Positions 1-9,341 of a DNA stretch of 64,000 bases are shown here, piece after piece; position 1 is the first letter of the stretch, and each line of letters starts with the position of its first letter. A program made the position numbers and the translations under genes. Under the pieces are notes generated by a model. That model had not been told where the DNA came from. It was given only the letters and a program-made list of their open reading frames with translations, and did not search any database. This DNA is from Paenibacillus sp. D2_2 (GTDB lineage: Bacteria; Bacillota; Bacilli; Paenibacillales; Paenibacillaceae): contig NZ_CP133605.1 of the NCBI RefSeq assembly GCF_031199965.1, positions 3,194,501-3,258,500 on the forward strand, written 5' to 3'.

Positions 1-202
1 ACTGCTTGGTCCGGTACAGTACTCCTTCCTGCACCAGTTCATGCAGTGCGCGGTAAATCTCACTCAGCGGAGGTACATACCCGAACGGCTTGAATTCCTC
101 CTTCATTTCCTCCAACATCTGATAACCATACCCGCGTCGCTGCTCCACCTTCGTAATTAGAAATAACTTAATGTAAGCCCGTTGAGCGATCATAAAAGCC
201 AT
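1..202 (-). CDS. Replication terminator protein (RTP)-like winged-helix protein, partial
   Basis: The gene runs off the left edge, so only the first 67 residues are visible. They closely follow the N-terminal winged helix of Bacillus RTP: an AQRAYIKLFLIT helix, an acidic helix with YGYQMLEEMKEEF, then SEIYRALHELVQEGVLYR as the recognition helix and wing entry. RTP dimers bind Ter sites and stop replication forks by blocking DnaB helicase. PadR-like regulators share the fold, so a transcriptional role is the alternative. The ATG at 200-202 follows an excellent AAGGGAGGTG site (211-220). The C-terminal dimerisation helix lies outside the window. Confidence 0.75.
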   Translation of the reverse strand, partial: MAFMIAQRAYIKLFLITKVEQRRGYGYQMLEEMKEEFKPFGYVPPLSEIYRALHELVQEGVLYRTKQ

Positions 203-228
203 GGGGCAGTCACCTCCCTTTTGTTTCC

Positions 229-257
229 AGTATACATAAGCTATGAAATTTTCACAA
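229..257 (-). promoter_or_regulatory. Sigma-A type promoter of the RTP-like gene
   Basis: Read on the minus strand, TTGTGA (252-257) and TATACT (229-234) are separated by 17 bp, and the ribosome-binding site begins about ten bases downstream of the -10. The rest of the gap up to 503 is AT-rich and I see no gene or clear terminator in it. Confidence 0.55.
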
Positions 258-503
258 TAGTCGCTTTAATACGTTCTTTTAAAGGAATATTTGTGTGACT
301 AGATAGTTGAGCTGGTGTAGATAAAGGTGAGAGTAACTAGGTAACATGAATTTGATTTTACTATTAAGAATTTTTCATATAGTGAATTTATATAAACAGT
401 AGGTTTGGCCTGCCTTATTGGCTATTTTTTCTTTCCCGTTGTGAATTATGGAACTAGGGATTTGGGGCTTATCCTTTGGGCTGTTTTAACATCCCTATGA
501 GTA

Positions 504-1142
504 TTAAATCCAACCTTGCTCCATGGCATAACGCGTAAGTTGTACGCGATTCTCTAGGTGGAGCTTATGCATGATGTTCTTCAGATGGTTCTTAACTGTC
601 TGATCAGAAATGTCGAGAGCCTTAGCAATCTCCCGATTAGTCATCCCTCTCGCAACCAAGTCGAGTATCTCGCGTTCACGATTCGTAAGCGGATGATGAC
701 CGGTCTGATTCGGTTTCTGCAATGAGAATTCCTGTAAAATACGCAGGGCTAGTTCACTCGTCATCGGCGCCTCTTCACTTGCCACCGCACGAAGGTATTC
801 AAGCCAGATGCCTGGCTCGAGATTCTTCAGCAAATAGCCTTGCGCCCCCTGCTTCAAAGCCTCAAAGAGATAAGCCACATTGTCGGAGACGGTGACGAGC
901 ACAATTTTCACATAAGGGAACTTCAGCTTGATCTCTCTTGTTGTCTCCAATCCGTCCTGTCCCGGCAGATGAATGTCCAGCAGAATTAGATCCGGCATCC
1001 ACATCTCCGTCTGAAGTACAGCCTCTTCCCCACTCTCAGCAAATCCGATAATTTCAAAGCTCTCATCCTCCGAGAGAATGTCACTCATCGCCTCACGGGC
1101 ATGAGGATGATCATCAACGATCAATACGCGGGTTCTCATCAT
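504..1142 (-). CDS. NarL/LuxR-family response regulator
   Basis: Two-domain DNA-binding response regulator of 212 residues. The receiver domain (about 1-120) has the acidic pair D10/D11, the phospho-acceptor D56 in LILLDIHLPG and the conserved lysine in GYLLKN. A LuxR-type helix-turn-helix follows (about 148-210, LTNREREILDLVARG and DISDQTVKNHLKNIM). The ATG at 1142 is preferred because AAGGAGG (1151-1157) gives 8-nt spacing, whereas the ATG at 1148 is too close. The start lies inside the 3' end of the kinase gene, so translation is probably coupled. The pair resembles DesKR/LiaRS-type systems. No adjacent target gene betrays the signal. Confidence 0.9.
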   Translation of the reverse strand: MMRTRVLIVDDHPHAREAMSDILSEDESFEIIGFAESGEEAVLQTEMWMPDLILLDIHLPGQDGLETTREIKLKFPYVKIVLVTVSDNVAYLFEALKQGAQGYLLKNLEPGIWLEYLRAVASEEAPMTSELALRILQEFSLQKPNQTGHHPLTNREREILDLVARGMTNREIAKALDISDQTVKNHLKNIMHKLHLENRVQLTRYAMEQGWI

Positions 1143-1968
1143 TTCCATAACCTCCTTGAATCATAATACTAGTCTCTCCAGCCGATGACTCCACGATTAA
1201 ACTCCAATGCATCTGCTCCGCTCGCTCCTTAATAATCCGCAGTCCATACCGCTCCGGCGTTAGTTCACCTACCACGAAGCCATTTCCTCGGTCGATAATC
1301 CTTACTTGAAAAGCACCCTCTTGCTCATTTCCCTGCACAAATATCTCCTGAACTGCAGCGTGCTTACCAGCATTCACGATCGCTTCCCGGATACAAGCGA
1401 GCAGTTCTAACTTCTCTTTGGCCGACCATCGGTCCTCTGACAGCGCCCAATTCAGATGTAGAACCAGTTGATACTCATCAGCTATCTGCTGAATCCGCTC
1501 CGGGAAGGAGAGATGGTTACCCTCTTCGTCAATGTCCGGCGGCAGCTTCAGATCGGAGATCGCCTGCCTGACATAGCGATTAACGTCTTGAATCGTCGTT
1601 CGGAGCTCGTCCAGATCTACTGCTTCACCACTGGATTTCTGCCTTCTCTCTGCCCTATCCACCTTGACAGACAGCAGGAACAGAGATTGAGCGATGCCAT
1701 CATGCAATTCACGGGCTAACTGCTCTCTTTCTTCCCAGCTCGCCTTATGGGCCCGCTCCTTCTGAAGTTCCTCCTGCATGCTTTCCAGATTGCGGAACCA
1801 TTTATATTGCAAAGTTACACTGATCATAAACAGCAGCATTGGCGTTAAGTAATTTCCTGCCTCCATCGATAAGTATGGCATCAGAAATTGATGCCTAACG
1901 TACTCCCAAATCCCGATCAGCAACGTCGGGACGATCAAGATCATCCATTTAAGCTGTCGATACGACAT
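1114..1968 (-). CDS. Sensor histidine kinase, HisKA_3 (DesK/LiaS-like)
   Basis: 284-residue membrane kinase. Two hydrophobic segments (about 8-24 and 41-55) leave only a short loop between them, so it may sense membrane state rather than a soluble ligand. A coiled-coil linker leads to a HisKA_3 domain with phospho-acceptor H89 in ARELHDGIAQS. A HATPase_c domain follows, with an N-box (EAIVNAGKHA), a DRGNG motif and a final YGLRIIKERAEQM lid. It partners the response regulator whose start overlaps its end by about 30 bases. A TGGAGGTG site precedes the ATG. No LiaF-like third gene is present. Confidence 0.9.
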   Translation of the reverse strand: MSYRQLKWMILIVPTLLIGIWEYVRHQFLMPYLSMEAGNYLTPMLLFMISVTLQYKWFRNLESMQEELQKERAHKASWEEREQLARELHDGIAQSLFLLSVKVDRAERRQKSSGEAVDLDELRTTIQDVNRYVRQAISDLKLPPDIDEEGNHLSFPERIQQIADEYQLVLHLNWALSEDRWSAKEKLELLACIREAIVNAGKHAAVQEIFVQGNEQEGAFQVRIIDRGNGFVVGELTPERYGLRIIKERAEQMHWSLIVESSAGETSIMIQGGYGNDENPRIDR

Positions 1969-2126
1969 GCTGCACCTCCATTAAATGTGCATTTTTCGAA
2001 TTAGAAGTTATAACTTTTCAGGAATTGCCAATAGTTGTATAATCATTTATCTAAAGACAGCTTCAAAAGTCGTCAGCCTCTGCCAACAGTATTATAAGCT
2101 ATTATGCAAGGACGAGCATATATCTT

Positions 2127-2157
2127 GGAAAACAAAACCGCCTATGTAAGGGCGGTG
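2127..2157 (-). terminator. Rho-independent terminator downstream of the rodA-like gene
   Basis: Arms ACCGCC (2137-2142) and GGCGGT (2151-2156) form a GC-rich stem. On the minus strand it is followed by a TTTTGTTTT tract. It lies just past the stop codon of the rodA-like gene. Confidence 0.75.
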
Positions 2158-2172
2158 TTAATCGACGTCGTA

Positions 2173-3343
2173 TTAAAAACTCAACGTAGACCGATGCTCT
2201 TCCTTCTCTTCTTCTTCATAAAGGCGAATGCTAAGCGCCAGGCCCATGCAGATCATATTAATCAGCAGAGATGTACCGCCATAGCTAATAAATGGCAGCG
2301 TAATTCCTGTAAGAGGCATCAGCCCAATGAACATCCCGATATTCTCAAATATTTGATAAAGGAACAGCGACACGATACCTACGATTAGATAGGGACCAGC
2401 CGCTCCTTACACTCTAATGAGATCAATATCAAGCGATGGATCAGCACAAAATACAATAGTAACACGAATGAACTGCCGATAAAACCAAACTCTTCAGCAA
2501 TCACAACAAAGATCGAATCCGAATAAGTAAAAGGAACCCGCTCAGACTGTACATTCACCCCTTGTAGATAGCCCTCCCCGTTTATACCTCCGGCAGCGAT
2601 CGCCATCTTGGCATTCCTTGTATGATAAGCCGCATCATCCGTTGCTACTTCCGGCATCAGCCAAGGATCAATACGATTGATCCAGTGTTGGCGGCCGATC
2701 TCAACGAGATATTGATTAATCTCATCATGATGCGTCTTATAAGCCCCAATCCCCCGATAACCGATCCTACTAGCAAGACTGTAGCAATAAAAGCATGAGT
2801 GTATTTAATGTTCCCAATCCATAGCATACCAACGAGAATAACGAGATAGCTAAGCGCGTTCCCCAGATCATTCTGCACCATAACGATGACGAATGGAATG
2901 AACGTTACGAAGCACATCGGCAGCACATCCAACCAGAATCTGAGCTTAGGCCTCTGCTTGCGAGATAGTATGTATCCGAGAAACAACACTAAAGGAAGCT
3001 TGAAAAATTCAGCCAGTTGGAAGCTCATTCCAACCACCGGAATCGTCATCCAGCCTGTAGCATTATAGTAGGTATTTCCGATAAAGTTCACGATCACCAA
3101 TAGGCCTAGACCGAGCAGGTAAATGTATGGAGCCAATTTAAGTACAATCCGATAGTTGATCAATGATACAGCAGCCATAACGAAAAAACCAAGAATGTAG
3201 TATTTCAACATTTGTAGATGATACCCGTGATATGCCGTATTCACTGTAGCGCTGTATAATACGGCGACACTTATGCCCATAAATAGCAGCAGAATGAACA
3301 GAATGACGAAGTCAAATCTTTTTAACCTGTCAAAAATAAACAT
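2173..3343 (-). pseudogene. rodA: RodA/FtsW-family SEDS glycosyltransferase, reading frame broken twice
   Basis: Three consecutive frames read as one RodA-like protein of about 390 residues, the usual length. It is a polytopic membrane protein with the SEDS landmarks YSDSIFVVIAEEFGFIG, a GLMPLTGITLPFISYGGTS segment and a multi-helix N-terminus. SEDS proteins polymerise lipid II glycan strands and RodA serves cell elongation with a class B PBP. The frame is lost at 2744-2747 (GGGG in the coding strand, one G short) and at 2396-2397 (GG, one G short). Restoring one base at each gives an unbroken, conserved sequence. Both are best explained as homopolymer undercalls, although true inactivation of a second rodA copy cannot be excluded. 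Confidence 0.8.
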
Positions 3344-3463
3344 GGCTTCACATCTTCACTTTGGATTTGGGTGAACTGCTTTGCAAGCCCTAACTCAGGT
3401 AGATTCTTGAATTCATACTATCATAATTCATACATTGAAGGAATGATCTGGAACCTGGTATTA

Positions 3464-3500
3464 ACAAAAAAACAGGACAGATCGCAATGATCTGCCCTGT
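3464..3500 (-). terminator. Terminator of the PTS operon
   Basis: Arms at 3472-3483 and 3489-3500 pair over 12 bases with one mismatch around a 5-nt loop. On the minus strand a run of seven T follows. It lies 30 bp past the EIICB stop. Confidence 0.85.
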
Positions 3501-3531
3501 GAAGGGTAAACGAAGTTTGCCAAAATGCGCA

Positions 3532-4995
3532 TTACAGCATCTTCTGGATTTCGTCCTTAATCGCTTCAGATTTCGGACCGAATACAACCTGAACTGCGCC
3601 TTGACCGAGTCTCATTACACCGGAAGCGCCCAGCTTCTTAAGAGCTGAATCATTTACCTTTTTATCATCCCTAACGATTAGACGAAGACGAGTGATACAA
3701 GCATCTACAGACTGAATATTGCTAGGTCCACCGATTTGCTCCAAGATTTGAGCAGCACGACTGTCTGAAGAGGATACAACACGATCCCCATTGGATGTAT
3801 TAGCTACTACCTCATCCTCGTCGTCATCATCTTCTCGTCCAAGAGTCTTCAGATTGAACTTGACAATGATAATGCGGAACAAGAAGTAGTACAGTAGGAA
3901 GAAGCCAACACCTACCGGCAGCAGGATCCAAGCGTTCGTCGACAGCTTCAAGTTAACGAGATAGTCGATCAGACCAGCTGAGAAGGCAAATCCTAACTTA
4001 ACATCCAGCAGGTACATAATCAATCCTGAAAGGCCTGTCAAAATCGCATGCACAACATACAAGACTGGAGCAACGAACATGAACGCGAATTCTAGCGGTT
4101 CAGTAATACCTGTCAAGAACGACGCTACAGCGGAACCGATAACGAGAGAAGCTACCATTTTACGTTTCGATGGCTTAGCTGTATGAATGAAGGCCAATGC
4201 CGCACCAGGCATCGCGAACATCATGATTGGGAAGAAGCCTGTCATGAACATCCCTGCCGATTTATCTCCGGCGAAGAAACGCCACAAGTCACCATGTACA
4301 ACCTCACCGGCTGCATTCGTGAAATCACCAATTTGGAACCAAGCGATAGAATTAAGAACGTGATGCAGACCGAGAGGGATCAACAAGCGGTTTGCAACGC
4401 CAAATACAAATGATCCAATCCCACCAAGTCCAACGACCCAGTTACCGAAGACACTGATCGCATCCTGAATTGGACTCCAGATCATACCTGCGAATACCGC
4501 GAGAACCATTGTACTTGCAGCCGTGACGATCGGAACAAACCGTTTTCCAGCGAAGAATCCGAGCCAATCCGGCAACTTGATATTATGGAATTTATTATAT
4601 AAGTAAGCTGCCCACAAACCTGTAAATATACCGCCCAGAACACCCATATCCAATTTGACATCATTACCGATAAAGGAGAACACACCTGGTACTTCAGCCA
4701 GTACTTTGGTCAACACCATGTAAGAGATAAGTGCCGACAACGCAGCTACCGCATCACCGGCAAACCCGATTGCAACCCCGATCGCAAAAATTAGAGCTAG
4801 GTTTCCGAATATTGCCGATGCACCTGCATTCAGGAACGTAGCGACATATTGATTGATGAACCCTCCGACTGCCGAACCGAGATGTAGATCCTTCTCATAA
4901 TCGATATTAGCGAAACCTTGCAAAATTCCCGCTGCTGGTAACGTTGCAACCGGAAGCATGAGCGATTTGCCTAGCCTTTGGAGCTTTGCTAGCAT
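3532..4995 (-). CDS. PTS EIICB component, glucose/N-acetylglucosamine family (NagP/NagE-like)
   Basis: 487-residue membrane permease of the phosphotransferase system. The EIIC domain (about 1-385) carries the family landmarks LPDWLGFFAGKRFVPI, RLLIPLGLHHVLNSI and the GITEPLEFAFMF signature. An acidic linker leads to an EIIB domain (about 410-487) with phosphocysteine C433 in DACITRL. EIIB takes phosphate from EIIA and passes it to the sugar during import. The short N-terminus and GLHHVLNSIAWFQ segment look closer to N-acetylglucosamine permeases, while the upstream RAT element is of the glucose (ptsG) kind, so the substrate is unsettled. It is co-transcribed with the EIIA gene 29 bp upstream. 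Confidence 0.88.
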   Translation of the reverse strand: MLAKLQRLGKSLMLPVATLPAAGILQGFANIDYEKDLHLGSAVGGFINQYVATFLNAGASAIFGNLALIFAIGVAIGFAGDAVAALSALISYMVLTKVLAEVPGVFSFIGNDVKLDMGVLGGIFTGLWAAYLYNKFHNIKLPDWLGFFAGKRFVPIVTAASTMVLAVFAGMIWSPIQDAISVFGNWVVGLGGIGSFVFGVANRLLIPLGLHHVLNSIAWFQIGDFTNAAGEVVHGDLWRFFAGDKSAGMFMTGFFPIMMFAMPGAALAFIHTAKPSKRKMVASLVIGSAVASFLTGITEPLEFAFMFVAPVLYVVHAILTGLSGLIMYLLDVKLGFAFSAGLIDYLVNLKLSTNAWILLPVGVGFFLLYYFLFRIIIVKFNLKTLGREDDDDEDEVVANTSNGDRVVSSSDSRAAQILEQIGGPSNIQSVDACITRLRLIVRDDKKVNDSALKKLGASGVMRLGQGAVQVVFGPKSEAIKDEIQKML

Positions 4996-5024
4996 TGATA
5001 ATCATCCTTTCAAAATAGTGATAT

Positions 5025-5525
5025 TTAAGACTTCATAACCGCCTTTAAAATGACGTCTTGGCCTGCTGTCACTGATCCGCTGAGTCCTTCCAAGCTCTCT
5101 GTCACTTCATCAGCGTTTGTTACAATAATCGGCGTGATCGTTGGATATCCGCTGCTTGCAATCTTAGCGATATCGAATTCGATCAGCAGTTGACCAGCCT
5201 TCACTTTGTCGCCTACATTGACATGTGAAGTGAAACCCTCACCTTTTAGAGATACCGTATTAATACCAATGTGGAACAGATACTGTAGTCCCGAAGCATC
5301 TTCCAACATGATGGCATGATTCGATTTGATCACATGTACGACGGTACCGTCGAACGGCGAGATCAGTTTACCCTCTGTTGGTTCAATTGCGATCCCTTTA
5401 CCCATATGTCCTGCTGCAAATGCCTCATCTGGAACCTCAGTTAACGGAACAGCCTTACCTGTTACCGGGGCTAAAATTTCTACTTGCTTGCTTTCAGTTG
5501 ATTTCTTTCTCCATTTAGAAAACAT
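5025..5525 (-). CDS. PTS EIIA component, glucose (Crr) family
   Basis: Free-standing 166-residue EIIA-Glc domain. Both active-site histidines are present: H70 in KSNHAIMLEDASG and phospho-acceptor H85 in LFHIGINTVSLKGEGF. It carries phosphate from HPr to the EIIB domain of the permease encoded directly downstream. In Bacillus subtilis PtsG this domain is fused to EIICB, whereas here it is a separate first gene. A GGAGGAG site precedes the ATG. Its 5' leader is about 320 nt long and holds a RAT element and terminator, so expression is expected to depend on an antiterminator. Confidence 0.92.
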   Translation of the reverse strand: MFSKWRKKSTESKQVEILAPVTGKAVPLTEVPDEAFAAGHMGKGIAIEPTEGKLISPFDGTVVHVIKSNHAIMLEDASGLQYLFHIGINTVSLKGEGFTSHVNVGDKVKAGQLLIEFDIAKIASSGYPTITPIIVTNADEVTESLEGLSGSVTAGQDVILKAVMKS

Positions 5526-5749
5526 GAGTTAAACTCCTCCTAATCCTATAGTTAGATGATCAATGGTTATACCGACATAAGCGTCCCTTATACGATCCTA
5601 TCTTCTATCTTCTTACATTCGCATAAGAACTATTCTTGTGCGGCTCCCTCCCCACGTCATCATTATCTTGATACCGTTTACATAATGGGCGTCGTCCGCT
5701 TCTTGGACGAAGTCTGGACCCAGATTCGATTCGTATGACTAAAAGATCG

Positions 5750-5805
5750 AACAAAAAAGAGCCAAGAAAAGAATCCTAAATAAATAGGACTGCTCTTCTT
5801 GGCTC
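5750..5805 (-). terminator. Attenuating terminator in the EIIA/EIICB leader
   Basis: The arms GAGCCAAGAA (minus strand, 5796-5805) and TTCTTGGCTC (5759-5768) enclose a second inner stem. A TTTTTTG tract (5752-5758) follows. It lies 225 bp before the EIIA start codon, inside the transcript, so it is placed to stop transcription unless an antiterminator acts. Confidence 0.85.
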
Positions 5806-5832
5806 ATGCCCACGAATTGAATGGTAACACGC
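5800..5832 (-). promoter_or_regulatory. RAT element (GlcT-type antiterminator binding site)
   Basis: On the minus strand GTGTTAC (5824-5830) and GGCATGAG (5803-5810) flank a short central loop. As I remember it, the ptsG RAT bound by GlcT in Bacillus has these two blocks. The element overlaps the first arm of the terminator, so folding of the RAT and of the terminator exclude each other. The expected regulator is a PRD-containing antiterminator encoded outside this window. Confidence 0.75.
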
Positions 5833-5862
5833 CAAATGTATTCGGTATGTTGTTATGTGACT

Positions 5863-5891
5863 ATAATAAAGCATGCTTCCGACAACGTCAA
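5863..5891 (-). promoter_or_regulatory. Sigma-A promoter of the EIIA/EIICB operon
   Basis: On the minus strand TTGACG (5886-5891) and TATTAT (5863-5868) are separated by exactly 17 bp. Transcription would start about 25 nt before the RAT. Confidence 0.75.
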
Positions 5892-5999
5892 TAGTAAAAT
5901 TGTAAGCGTCTCTATTTTTATCTGCTTCAAGGACATAGCTATGGATTATAATACTGCCAATTCGGAATAATAAGCAAAAAAATGAAAATGGAGATTGCT

Positions 6000-8164
6000 G
6001 TGAAAAAGATATTGTATATTTATCGCTCGGATTTACACGGAATAATCACCAACTGGGCAGCCGCTATCATCATATCGGGCTTGATCTTTCTCCCTTCTCT
6101 ATATGCTTGGTTTAATATTGGCGCTTCCTGGGATCCTTATGGCCAAACCTCTGGGATCAAGATCGCTGTTGCCAATGAGGACACCGGAACAACCATGCGC
6201 GGACAATCCATTGCTCTAGGAAAGGAAATTGTCACCTCCCTACATGAAAATCATAATATAGGCTGGGTCTTCACCGACAGGGACAAAGCGATTCGAGGCT
6301 TAAAGTATGGCAAGTACTATGCTGTCATTATCATCCCAGCGAATTTCTCGGCTCGAATCGCGACCGTTCTTACTCCGAACCCGGAGAAGGCGGAGATCCA
6401 ATACTATGTCAATGAGAAAATAAATGCCGTCGCGCCTAAAATCACGGCCAAAGGGGCCAGCTCGATCATTAGTGAAGTTAGCGCAAATTTTGTGAAAACA
6501 GCAAACGGGGCGATTTTTCGTATCTTCAATGATATTGGGGTGGAATTAAAACAGGAGCTTCCTCTCATCAATAACGCCAGACAGCTAGCTTTTCAAATGG
6601 TACAGCTCTTCCCGCAAATTAACGAGGCGGCAAATATCGCTGTCTCAGATTTACAAAAAGGACAGACCATCGTCACGAAGGTGCAAAAAGAACTCCCCTT
6701 TGTCGCCGATCTGGCCCAAAAAGGCGAAGGGATCGCCGGGCAAACCTCAGATTTTCTCGCCCGTAGTAGGGATGCTGTTCAATCTGCCGGTCCAGTAGCC
6801 AAGGAGACATTAGAGCAGCTAAAACTGTTAGCCGATTTGGCTGGTCAGACGAGTAACAATTTGCTCACCGGGCTCGATGTGGCTGAAGATCTGGGGACTT
6901 TGCAATTGCCTGAGCATTTGGAGAACGCGCTTACTGTGGCTGCTGACGGGGCCGGTTCACTTAGCAAATTACTGAGCCGATTACAGTCCATTGCTCCGAG
7001 CTCCAGTTTAAGTGCTAAAATCACAGAACTGAACCGAATTGAAACGGATTTCAGACAAATGGCACAACTCTTAAAGGACATCAAAGCTTCTGCCGACCAA
7101 GGGAAAGACGTAACACGATCCTTGCTAGAAAAATTCAATGCTCTGGCCGCAGATGCTTCCGGTCGCCTGGACGGACTAATCGGCAGCTTCGACAGTACGA
7201 TACTTCCAGCGATATCAGCTGCTCTCGAACAAGCGCAAAAAGACGCCAACCATACGAAGAGCATCTTGTCAGAGGCTTTGTCCGACTTACCTGTCGTAAG
7301 CGACATCATTAAGGATGCGAAGAAAGGTCTGGTCGTAGCGACGACAGAAGCCAAGACTCTGCGCGGGCATCTTCCAGAAGCAGAGCGGAAGCTCAAAGAA
7401 GTGACTGACCGTATCACAGCCTTGGAGAAAAAGGGCTCATTGGAGGACCTAATTAAGCTACTCAGTCTGAACTATGCCAAGGAGAGCGATTTTTTTGCCG
7501 AACCGGTCATATTGAAGGAGACCCGGATGTTCCCAATTCCAAATTACGGGTCGGCAATGTCTCCCTTCTTCACTACTCTTTCACTATGGGTCGGCGGTCT
7601 GCTCCTCGTCTCCATGCTTACCGTCGAAGTGCATAACAAGACCATTAACGGCGTTCCCCTACGCAGCTATCACGAGTATTTTGGCCGCTTCTTCACCTTT
7701 TTGACGCTGGCGCTATTGCAATCGCTATTTGTCACGACGGGTGATCTATGGATTCTAGGTACCTATGCCGCGGAGCCACTCAGGTTCATTCTGTTCGGGC
7801 TCTTGATCAGCGCGGTGTTCATGCTCATGATCTATACGCTGGTATCCGTATTCGGCAATGTCGGCAAAGCGATGGCGATTGTTCTGCTCGTCCTGCAATT
7901 GGCCGGTTCGGCGGTACATTCCCTATCCAAGTCACACCGCCCTTCTTCCAGGCGATCTATCCTTATCTGCCCTTTACTTACGGGATCGGACTAATGCGCG
8001 AATCCGTCGGAGGAAGCTTTGGAGGATTGGTTACAAGGGATATCTGCGTGCTGCTCATCTATGCCGGAATATCGCTAATCCTCGGACTAGGTCTCAAGCG
8101 ATTCGTGAACCGCATCTCCACAAAATGGGTCAAAAAAGCCAAATCTGGCCACTTAATCCATTAA
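6000..8164 (+). CDS. YhgE/Pip-family membrane protein, frameshifted near the C-terminus
   Basis: Large membrane protein of about 721 residues once one base is restored. A first transmembrane helix (about 20-40) is followed by a long extracellular region of about 480 residues with coiled-coil and repeat character, then about five C-terminal helices. This is the YhgE/Pip plan (ABC-2-like fold) shared with phage-infection proteins and type VII secretion accessory proteins. The frame breaks at 7910-7911 (TCGGCGG, one G short); adding a G continues [19 protein letters not shown] to a normal end at 8164. The GTG at 6000 with GGAG just upstream fits the family start better than the ATG at 5982. Function in this organism is unknown. 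Confidence 0.75.
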
Positions 8165-8298
8165 ACCTGAAAGAAGTTCACCATAATGCGGAATCCTTTT
8201 TGACTTGGAATTGTACAAAAAATGATGCCTGGATTCGAACCGGTAACTAAGTTGCTCGGATTCGATCCAGACATTATTATTACATCACTCTCTATCTT

Positions 8299-9294
8299 CT
8301 ATGCTAATGGAATAACCATATTCCATGTATTCTTTCCGCTGAAATTGCCTTCTCCATCAGACGTAGCGGCATATAAATGTGTGGGACGACCATCTTCGAA
8401 CAGAAGGAATGGCCTCTCGAAATTACCCATTGTTTTGATCGATCCGTTCTCCCATATGACTTTCCTGGAATAAGCTTTTGGATTGTCTGCGATCTTCCAA
8501 TCGAGCCCGTTCTCAGAGTAAGCGTAGATTCCAGCATGTCGCTCACCACACACATCACCGGTCATATCTTTGGCAATCATTCTATATCCATCATCAGTTT
8601 TCCAAATAAAAGGATCTTCTAGATGTATTTGCGATGGCGGAAAAATGGGCTCTTCTCTGAGAGGACGATAAGGTCCTTCAAAATGATCTGCCCATGCTGC
8701 ACCAAGAGCCATATCACTAAATCCATTGCCAACATAACGCCTTGCTTTATAAATTAAAAGAACAGATCCTGATTCATCTACACAAGGTGCTGGATTCGAT
8801 GTTAAATAGCTGTCGAATTTACCAGGACGTACATTTAGAATTGGTGCGTCAAGGCGTTTCCAAGGACCATGCACACTTTTGGAAATGGCTAGGCCGATTC
8901 TTTTATTTGAACGTGCCACGATCACCCGGGGATCATCTAATATTAGTTCGTCTCCCGGAGACACATCGTCGAATGGATGAGTAGTCCCCATATAATAGAG
9001 AAGATAATGATCCTTATGCCTCACAATAAATGGATTATGTACAGCCCGACCATCCCAATATTCAGCTCCTCTAGAAGTAAGTACCACTTCCTCAAATTCA
9101 AATAGCCCTACTGGTGAATCCGACGCGGCAAGAACAATTTCCGATTCCAAAAGCCATCCTGGATGCATCGGCAAATGCTTCGGCCAACGTGATGCAAACA
9201 TATAATATCGCCCGTCATCACCTTTTGTAACAGAACCACACCAAATCCAATAACCCTCCATCGCGAATCCACCATCTAATGGGGCTGGTAGCAA
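8299..9294 (-). CDS. Five-bladed beta-propeller glycosidase (GH43/GH117-like)
   Basis: Predicted cytoplasmic glycoside hydrolase of about 331 residues, with no signal peptide. Motifs typical of propeller glycosidases recur: APLDGGFAMEGYWIWCGSV, YYMFASRWPK, HNPFIVRHKDHYLLYYMG, SNPAPCVDESG and HLEDPFIWKTDDGY, with acidic residues on successive blades as catalytic candidates. It sits 48 bp downstream of a GH29 gene and probably works with it on the same oligosaccharide. The start is uncertain. TTG at 9294 is the first recognised start, but AGGAGGG lies at about 9331 and the coding pattern extends to a TAA near 9325 with no ATG or GTG between. A start-codon error or unusual start is possible. Confidence 0.65.
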   Translation of the reverse strand: MLPAPLDGGFAMEGYWIWCGSVTKGDDGRYYMFASRWPKHLPMHPGWLLESEIVLAASDSPVGLFEFEEVVLTSRGAEYWDGRAVHNPFIVRHKDHYLLYYMGTTHPFDDVSPGDELILDDPRVIVARSNKRIGLAISKSVHGPWKRLDAPILNVRPGKFDSYLTSNPAPCVDESGSVLLIYKARRYVGNGFSDMALGAAWADHFEGPYRPLREEPIFPPSQIHLEDPFIWKTDDGYRMIAKDMTGDVCGERHAGIYAYSENGLDWKIADNPKAYSRKVIWENGSIKTMGNFERPFLLFEDGRPTHLYAATSDGEGNFSGKNTWNMVIPLA

Positions 9295-9341
9295 TCGATC
9301 AATAAATTGTCCAGTTTCCGTCTTTTAAAGTCCCTCCTACG

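Noticed and set aside
225..260. A Ter-like sequence upstream of the RTP-like gene (CTATG followed by AAATTTTCA)
   Set aside because: It matches the Bacillus Ter consensus only if about four central bases are deleted. With correct spacing most positions disagree.
6845..7417. Long minus-strand ORF opposite the YhgE gene
   Set aside because: It is a shadow of the plus-strand coding sequence, with low-complexity serine/alanine composition and no RBS.
8215..8275. tRNA-like T-arm sequences (GGTTCGAATCC on the minus strand, CTGGATTCGAACCGG on the plus strand)
   Set aside because: No acceptor, D-arm or anticodon arm can be built on either strand. It is at most a remnant or chance.
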